Assembly (NCBI GenBank): GCA_046262935.1
Contig: JBHELT010000017.1
Location: forward strand, 1 to 11,186
Source: JBHELT01 sp046262935
GTDB taxonomy: Bacteria > Actinomycetota > CADDZG01 > JAHWKV01
Length of the DNA: 11,186 nt
Reading direction: 5' to 3'
The notes beneath the pieces are model-generated. The model was not told the origin of the DNA and ran no database searches. It was given only the letters and a program-made list of their open reading frames with translations. Positions 5,884-11,186 of this stretch are shown piece by piece. The position numbers and the translations under genes are program-made. Positions within the stretch are counted from its first letter, which is position 1. Every line of letters starts with the position of its first letter.

Positions 5884-5910
5884 CCCTAGGTAATGCTTTC
5901 GAGCCTAGGG
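5884..5910. promoter_or_regulatory. CCCTAGG / CCTAGGG inverted repeat in rpoB leader
   Basis: CCCTAGG (5884-5890) and CCTAGGG (5904-5910) are exact inverted repeats around 13 bases. Each arm contains the self-complementary CCTAGG, so the element is both a potential seven-pair RNA hairpin and two palindromic boxes 19 bp apart. It lies about 15 nt downstream of the predicted P2 start and 16 nt before the rpoB ribosome binding site. No T-run follows, so it is not an intrinsic terminator. Function unknown: operator, leader hairpin or chance. Confidence 0.4.
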
Positions 5911-5926
5911 TCCGCCGCGACCGCTG

Positions 5927-5934
5927 AAGGAGGA
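5927..5934 (+). promoter_or_regulatory. rpoB ribosome binding site, fixing a TTG start
   Basis: AAGGAGGA is a near-perfect Shine-Dalgarno sequence placed seven bases before TTG at 5942. No ATG or GTG lies at a suitable distance in this frame, so it selects the TTG codon as the start. Confidence 0.88.
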
Positions 5935-5941
5935 TTCCCGT

Positions 5942-8900
5942 TTGGCGAGCCATTCCGCCTCCCGTGAACGCTATTCATTCGCCCGCTTCCCCGAGATACA
6001 GCAACTCCCCGATCTGATCGCGATCCAACGAGACTCATTTGATTGGTTCTTAAATGAAGGCCTTAAAGAGACCTTCCGCGACATCTCCCCGATCGAGGAT
6101 TTCACTGGGAACTTGCAACTCGAGTTCGCAGACCATCGTTTCGAAGATTTCAAGCACACCGCCGAGGAGTGCAAAGAAAAAGACATGACCTACTCGGCCT
6201 CGCTGTTCGTGACCTCTAGGTTCATGAACAAAGAGACAGGCGAGATCAAAGAACAAACGGTCTTCATGGGGGATTTCCCGATGATGACCAACAAGGGCAC
6301 ATTCGTGATCAATGGGACAGAGCGCGTTGTCGTGTCCCAGTTGGTTCGTTCTCCCGGTGTTTATTTCGATCGCGCCCTCGACAAGACCTCAGACCGCGAA
6401 CTGTTCGCCGTCAAGGTCCTCCCAGCCCGCGGCGCTTGGCTCGAATTCGAAACCGACAAGAAGGACCTGGTCGGAGTTCGTATCGACCGCAAGCGCAAGC
6501 AGCACGTAACCGTTCTGCTCAAGGCTATGGGCATGCTGCCCGAGGAGATCGCCGATCTTTTCCCGGCCGACTCCATCTACGCCACACTCGAGAAGGATCA
6601 CATCGAGACCCAAGAAGAGGCCTTGATGGACATCTACCGCAAACTGCGTCCGGGTGAGCCTCCAACCCCAGATTCCGCGCGCACGCTATTGGAGAACCTG
6701 TTCTTCAACTGGAAGCGCTACGACCTGGCCAAGGTTGGCCGCTACAAGGTCGACAAAAAACTGAGCGACATCGACCCCAAGTTCAACTCGATCTTGAAGC
6801 GCATGCATGCTGACCTGTCCGAGAAGGACAAGCCCGGCAAAGAGGCATTCGAGCAGGAGCGTTGGAAGGCGTACGCCACCATTCAGAAAGATGAAAAGGG
6901 CCCGCGCACTCCCGTTTACAAGTCGGTGCTCACCTACGAAGACATATTGAAGACGGTCGATTACCTGGTGAAACTTCACCGGGGCGACGAAGGCTACGAG
7001 GTAGACGACATCGACCATTTCGGTAACCGACGTATCCGCTCGGTTGGCGAACTCATCCAGAACCAGGTTCGTATCGGTCTTTCCCGCATGGAAAGAGTCG
7101 TTCGTGAGCGGATGACGACCCAAGACGTAGAAGCGATAACCCCACAGACCCTTATCAACATCAGGCCGGTTGTCGCGTCGATCAAGGAGTTCTTCGGAAC
7201 CTCTCAGTTGTCGCAGTTTATGGACCAAACCAACCCGCTCGCAGGACTTACCCACAAGCGCCGCCTTTCGGCTCTTGGGCCCGGTGGTCTGTCGCGAGAG
7301 CGCGCAGGCTTCGAAGTGCGAGATGTTCACCCTTCGCACTATGGCCGGATGTGTCCGATCGAGACGCCTGAAGGTCCGAACATCGGACTTATCGGAAGCC
7401 TCGCGACCTTCGCTCGCATCAATGAGTTCGGGTTCATCGAGACCCCGTATCGCTTGGTCGAGAACGGGCGCGTGACCGACAAGGTCGAATACGTAACCGC
7501 CGACTTAGAAGATCGTCACGTCATTGCGCAGGCGAACTCACCTCTCGATGCAAGCGGTCGCTTCACCGAAGACCACGTCCTTGTGCGACGCAAAGGCGGC
7601 GAGGTCGATTATGTCGAGCCATCCGAGGTCGACTACATGGATGTGTCGCCGAAGCAGATCGTATCGGTCGGTACCGCGCTCATCCCGTTCTTGGAGCACG
7701 ACGATGCCAACCGTGCCCTCATGGGTGCGAACATGCAGAAGCAGGCCGTGCCTCTTCTTCGTCCTCAGGCCCCCTTCATCGGGACCGGGCTCGAAGTGCG
7801 AGCAGCGATCGATGCTGGAGAAGTGGTTGTTGCCGAACGCGCAGGTACAGTCGAAGAGGTTTCGGCCGATTACCTGATCGTCAAGCACGACGACGGCTCC
7901 CGCAAGCAGTATCGCCTTCAGAAGTTCCACCGCTCCAACCAGGCGACCTGCATCAATCAAAAACCCATCGTCGCCGAAGGCGACAAGGTCAAAAAGGGCG
8001 ACGTTCTCGCCGACGGTCCATCGACGGACATGGGAGAACTCGCCTTAGGCAAGAACCTGTTGGTCGCTTTCATGCCGTGGAGAGGACACAACTTCGAAGA
8101 CGCCATCATCTTGTCGGAGCGACTGGTTCGCGACGACGTGCTCACATCGATCCACATCGAAGAGCACGAGGTCGATGCTCGTGACACCAAACTCGGTGCC
8201 GAAGAGATCACCCGCGACATACCGAACGTCGGCGAAGAGATCCTGAAAGACCTCGACGACCGCGGCATCATCCGCATCGGCGCCGAAGTTGGTCCCGGTG
8301 ACGTTCTGGTGGGCAAGGTCACTCCGAAAGGTGAAACCGAGCTCACTCCCGAAGAGCGCTTGCTGCGTGCGATCTTCGGTGAGAAGGCGCGCGAGGTTCG
8401 TGATACCTCCCTCAAGGTGCCACACGGCGAGACCGGCAAGGTCATCGATGTTCGGGTGTTCAGCCGCGAAGACGGCGACGAACTGCCACCGGGTGTCAAC
8501 CAACTGGTGAAGGTGCAGGTCGCTCAGAAGCGCAAGATCCAAGAGGGCGACAAACTCGCAGGGCGTCATGGGAACAAGGGAGTCATCTCCAAGATCCTTC
8601 CTTTGGAAGACATGCCCTTCCTGGCCGACGGAACACCGGTCGACATCATCCTTAGCCCCCTCGGCGTGCCGTCACGTATGAACCTGGGTCAGGTCCTCGA
8701 GACCCATCTCGGTTGGGCAGCCGCCCAAGGCCTGCCAAGCAAGATCGATGGCAACGGCGATGGAAGAACAAAGGAGCCGGTGTTCGTTTCGACCCCGGTG
8801 TTCGATGGTGCCCGCGAGTCAGACATCATGGAAGCACTGAGGGCCGCCAATATCCATCCCGAAGGTTTGGAACTTGTTGGCGACGACGGCAAGGCTCAAC

Positions 8901-9409
8901 TCTACGATGGCCGAAACGGTGACCCATACGACGCAAGGGTCACGGTTGGCTACACCTACATACTGAAGCTGTCGCACCTGGTGGACGACAAGATCCACGC
9001 ACGCTCAACCGGTCCTTACTCCATGATCACCCAGCAGCCCCTAGGTGGTAAGGCTCAGTTCGGTGGTCAGCGATTCGGTGAGATGGAGGTCTGGGCCCTC
9101 GAAGCTTATGGCGCTGCGTTCGCCCTGCAAGAGTTGCTCACCATCAAGTCCGACGACGTGCTTGGTCGCGTGAAAGTCTACGAGGCCATCGTGAAGGGCG
9201 AGAACATCCCAGAGCCCGGCATACCCGAGTCGTTCAAGGTGCTGATCAAAGAGATGCAATCGCTTTGCTTGAACGTCGAGGTTCTCTCGGCGGAGGGCAA
9301 AGAGATCGAGATGAAAGAGATAGACGAGGACGTTTATCGGACCGCCGAAGAATTGGGGATCGACCTTTCCCGTCGTGAGCCCGCTAGCGTGGATCTGGAG
9401 GCGCAATAG
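5942..9409 (+). CDS. rpoB: DNA-directed RNA polymerase subunit beta
   Basis: The beta subunit forms half of the polymerase cleft and the rifampicin pocket. The 1155-residue length is typical for actinobacteria, and the large lineage-specific inserts of E. coli beta are absent. The N-terminus (SFARFPEI, then LIAIQRDSFDWFL) and GTFVINGTERVVVSQLVR (from 119) are family blocks. The rifampicin-resistance region runs from G419 to L445. Q425, D428, H438 and S443 (E. coli Q513, D516, H526, S531) are wild type, and T430 replaces E. coli N518. The active-site block KLAGRHGNKGV (871-881) holds lysines corresponding to E. coli K1065 and K1073. The start is TTG at 5942, selected by AAGGAGGA. Two tandem promoters precede the gene, and rpoC overlaps its stop by one base. 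It is separated from rplL by three unrelated genes. Confidence 0.99.
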   Translation: MASHSASRERYSFARFPEIQQLPDLIAIQRDSFDWFLNEGLKETFRDISPIEDFTGNLQLEFADHRFEDFKHTAEECKEKDMTYSASLFVTSRFMNKETGEIKEQTVFMGDFPMMTNKGTFVINGTERVVVSQLVRSPGVYFDRALDKTSDRELFAVKVLPARGAWLEFETDKKDLVGVRIDRKRKQHVTVLLKAMGMLPEEIADLFPADSIYATLEKDHIETQEEALMDIYRKLRPGEPPTPDSARTLLENLFFNWKRYDLAKVGRYKVDKKLSDIDPKFNSILKRMHADLSEKDKPGKEAFEQERWKAYATIQKDEKGPRTPVYKSVLTYEDILKTVDYLVKLHRGDEGYEVDDIDHFGNRRIRSVGELIQNQVRIGLSRMERVVRERMTTQDVEAITPQTLINIRPVVASIKEFFGTSQLSQFMDQTNPLAGLTHKRRLSALGPGGLSRERAGFEVRDVHPSHYGRMCPIETPEGPNIGLIGSLATFARINEFGFIETPYRLVENGRVTDKVEYVTADLEDRHVIAQANSPLDASGRFTEDHVLVRRKGGEVDYVEPSEVDYMDVSPKQIVSVGTALIPFLEHDDANRALMGANMQKQAVPLLRPQAPFIGTGLEVRAAIDAGEVVVAERAGTVEEVSADYLIVKHDDGSRKQYRLQKFHRSNQATCINQKPIVAEGDKVKKGDVLADGPSTDMGELALGKNLLVAFMPWRGHNFEDAIILSERLVRDDVLTSIHIEEHEVDARDTKLGAEEITRDIPNVGEEILKDLDDRGIIRIGAEVGPGDVLVGKVTPKGETELTPEERLLRAIFGEKAREVRDTSLKVPHGETGKVIDVRVFSREDGDELPPGVNQLVKVQVAQKRKIQEGDKLAGRHGNKGVISKILPLEDMPFLADGTPVDIILSPLGVPSRMNLGQVLETHLGWAAAQGLPSKIDGNGDGRTKEPVFVSTPVFDGARESDIMEALRAANIHPEGLELVGDDGKAQLYDGRNGDPYDARVTVGYTYILKLSHLVDDKIHARSTGPYSMITQQPLGGKAQFGGQRFGEMEVWALEAYGAAFALQELLTIKSDDVLGRVKVYEAIVKGENIPEPGIPESFKVLIKEMQSLCLNVEVLSAEGKEIEMKEIDEDVYRTAEELGIDLSRREPASVDLEAQ

Positions 9410-11186
9410 TGATTGACGTTAACTACTTCGACGAACTTCGCATAGGTCTTGCCACTGCGGATCAGATCCGCATGTGGTCCAACGGCGAAGTCAAGAAGCC
9501 CGAGACCATCAACTACCGGACATTGAAGCCCGAAAAGGACGGTCTTTTCTGCGAGCGCATCTTCGGTCCAACCAAGGACTGGGAGTGCTACTGCGGCAAA
9601 TACAAAAGGGTCCGTTTCAAAGGGATCATCTGCGAACGCTGTGGCGTTGAAGTCACCCGCTCGAAGGTTCGACGCGAGCGTATGGGCCACATCGAACTGG
9701 CAGCCCCGGTCACCCACATCTGGTACTTCAAAGGTGTTCCTTCACGCCTCGGGTACCTGCTCGACCTAGCGCCGAAAGACCTGGAGAAGGTCATCTACTT
9801 CGCGTCATACCTCATCACCGCGGTAGACGACGCGAAGCGGTCGCGCGATCTGCCAACGCTGGAGACCCAGACCCAGAAGGAACTCGACACCATCAAGAGC
9901 GAGGCCGAACAGCGCCGCGCCAAGATCGATGAGGGCCTCGAGCACACACTTTCGGAATTAGAGAAGAAGGGTGCCAAGGCGGCCGAGCTCAACAAGGCCA
10001 AGAACGAGGTCAACAAGCAGATCAAAGAACTCGACACCCGGTTGAACCGCGACGTTGCGTTGCTTGAAGAGACCTGGGACGTCTTCCGCAATCTCGGTGC
10101 GCGTCAATTGGTTGATAACGAGATCATCTGGCGTGAACTGCGTGACCGTTTCGGCGATTACTTCCGCGGCGGCATGGGGGCCGAGGCGATCAAGGAATTG
10201 ATCCACTCGCTCAACCTGCGCGAGGAAGAAGAGCGTCTGCAAGAGATCGTGCGCACCGGCAAGGGGCAGAAGAAGGCCCGTTCCGTTAAGCGTTTGAAAG
10301 TCATCTCACCATTCACCGCAGAAGGGTCGAAGAACTCGCCTATGGGCATGGTCCTTGACTCGGTCCCCGTGATCCCACCGGACCTTCGTCCGATGGTGCA
10401 GCTCGATGGTGGACGTTTCGCGACAAGCGACCTTAACGACCTTTACCGCCGAGTCATCAACCGCAACAACCGTTTGAAAAGACTTCTCGACCTCGGGGCT
10501 CCCGAGATCATCGTCAATAACGAAAAGCGCATGCTGCAAGAAGCCGTGGACGCGTTGTTCGACAATGGTCGTCGAGGCCGCCCGGTAACTGGTCCTGGCA
10601 ACCGACCTCTCAAGTCGCTTTCCGACATGTTGAAGGGCAAGCAGGGTCGTTTCCGTCAGAACCTGCTTGGAAAGCGCGTCGATTACTCAGGGCGCTCCGT
10701 TATCGTTGTTGGTCCTGAACTGAAGCTGCACCAATGTGGTCTTCCCAAGCAAATGGCTCTGGAATTGTTCAAGCCTTTCGTCATGAAAAGGCTCGTCGAC
10801 CTGGGTCAAGCTCAAAACATCAAGAGCGCAAAGCGGATGGTAGAGCGATCACGTCCAGTCGTGTGGGACGTTCTCGAAGAAGTCATCCACGAACATCCTG
10901 TGATGCTCAACCGCGCTCCGACCCTTCACCGCCTTGGCATCCAGGCTTTCGAGCCGATCCTGGTCGAAGGCAAAGCGATCAAGATCCACCCGCTCGTCTG
11001 TACGGCCTTCAACGCCGACTTCGACGGTGACCAGATGGCGGTGCACGTGCCACTTTCTGCGGAAGCGCAGGCCGAGGCGCGGCTGCTGATGCTTTCGACG
11101 CACAACATCTTGTCGCCGGCGCACGGTACTTCGATCGTTACGCCAACCCGCGACATGATCCTTGGCACTTACTACTTAACGATGGA
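9409..11186 (+). CDS. rpoC: DNA-directed RNA polymerase subunit beta' (partial, N-terminal part)
   Basis: The beta' subunit carries the catalytic magnesium site. The first 592 codons are present and the frame runs off the right edge. The GTG start at 9409-9411 shares its G with the rpoB TAG stop and follows TGGAGG (9396-9401), indicating translational coupling. The N-terminal zinc-binding cysteines are C60, C62, C75 and C78. Residues about 140-223 are a helical, charged, coiled-coil-like insertion (ending LLEETW) of the actinobacterial kind. Downstream come the GRRGRPVTGPGNRPLKSLSD and GKRVDYSGRSVIVVGP blocks, and NADFDGDQ with catalytic aspartates D537, D539 and D541. All key residues in view are intact. 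Being open at the edge, it has no stop codon here; the missing part should be roughly half of the protein or somewhat more. Confidence 0.99.
   Translation, partial: MIDVNYFDELRIGLATADQIRMWSNGEVKKPETINYRTLKPEKDGLFCERIFGPTKDWECYCGKYKRVRFKGIICERCGVEVTRSKVRRERMGHIELAAPVTHIWYFKGVPSRLGYLLDLAPKDLEKVIYFASYLITAVDDAKRSRDLPTLETQTQKELDTIKSEAEQRRAKIDEGLEHTLSELEKKGAKAAELNKAKNEVNKQIKELDTRLNRDVALLEETWDVFRNLGARQLVDNEIIWRELRDRFGDYFRGGMGAEAIKELIHSLNLREEEERLQEIVRTGKGQKKARSVKRLKVISPFTAEGSKNSPMGMVLDSVPVIPPDLRPMVQLDGGRFATSDLNDLYRRVINRNNRLKRLLDLGAPEIIVNNEKRMLQEAVDALFDNGRRGRPVTGPGNRPLKSLSDMLKGKQGRFRQNLLGKRVDYSGRSVIVVGPELKLHQCGLPKQMALELFKPFVMKRLVDLGQAQNIKSAKRMVERSRPVVWDVLEEVIHEHPVMLNRAPTLHRLGIQAFEPILVEGKAIKIHPLVCTAFNADFDGDQMAVHVPLSAEAQAEARLLMLSTHNILSPAHGTSIVTPTRDMILGTYYLTM

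Noticed and set aside
5864..5892. Third rpoB promoter: TTGAAC with TAGGTA 17 bp downstream
   Set aside because: TAGGTA lacks the final T of TANNNT, and the hexamer overlaps the P2 start and the CCTAGG element; two better promoters already explain the leader.
6686..7339. 217-codon open frame on the minus strand inside rpoB
   Set aside because: Antisense to highly conserved RpoB, including the rifampicin region; no ribosome binding site or known domain.
1..11186. CRISPR arrays, tRNA or rRNA genes, insertion sequences, phage genes, toxin-antitoxin or defence systems
   Set aside because: No direct-repeat arrays other than the rplJ repeat, no cloverleaf candidates noticed by eye, no transposase-like proteins or terminal inverted repeats; every large frame is a housekeeping or metabolic gene.

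Overview
The window is a ribosomal-protein and RNA-polymerase gene block from a member of the Actinomycetota. RpoB, RpoC, L10 and L7/L12 are all of the actinobacterial type. RpoC carries an insertion of about 84 residues between the zinc-finger region and the rest of the clamp that matches, residue for residue in length, the one I recall from Mycobacterium tuberculosis. rpoB starts with TTG and rpoC with GTG, -10 elements fit TANNNT, and one divergent gene pair has no room for ribosome binding sites, which suggests leaderless mRNAs. The G+C content is moderate for the phylum. The overall look (RpoB N-terminus, moderate G+C) fits a deep branch such as Acidimicrobiia, but that placement is inference.

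Layout from left to right. Positions 1-179 hold the 3' end of rplA (L1). Positions 180-349 are a compact regulatory region: a likely promoter, the ribosomal protein L10 leader RNA, and a strong intrinsic terminator 21 nt before rplJ, together resembling a transcription attenuator. rplJ (L10, with an unusual acidic repeat tail) and rplL (L7/L12) follow and end in an intrinsic terminator. Three metabolic genes then separate rplL from rpoB: an M3-family oligoendopeptidase (+), an M20-family peptidase (-) converging on it with overlapping stop codons, and a glycerate kinase (+) diverging from the M20 gene across only 16-25 bp. A 186-bp leader region with two well-formed tandem promoters and a pair of CCTAGG boxes precedes rpoB, which overlaps rpoC by one base. 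rpoC runs off the right edge.

The stalk proteins L10 and L7/L12 recruit translation factors. RpoB and RpoC together form the RNA polymerase active centre. In many bacteria rplJL and rpoBC share transcripts. Here the rplL terminator, the three inserted genes and the separate rpoB promoters suggest they are largely uncoupled. The two peptidases may both act in peptide turnover; glycerate kinase has no evident link to them.

Most of the window is conserved housekeeping sequence and I do not see a new multi-gene system. The more unusual points are the L10 leader attenuator, the L10 repeat tail, a perfect palindrome with a LexA-like core before the oligopeptidase gene, the shared -10 region of the divergent pair, and the CCTAGG pair in the rpoB leader.
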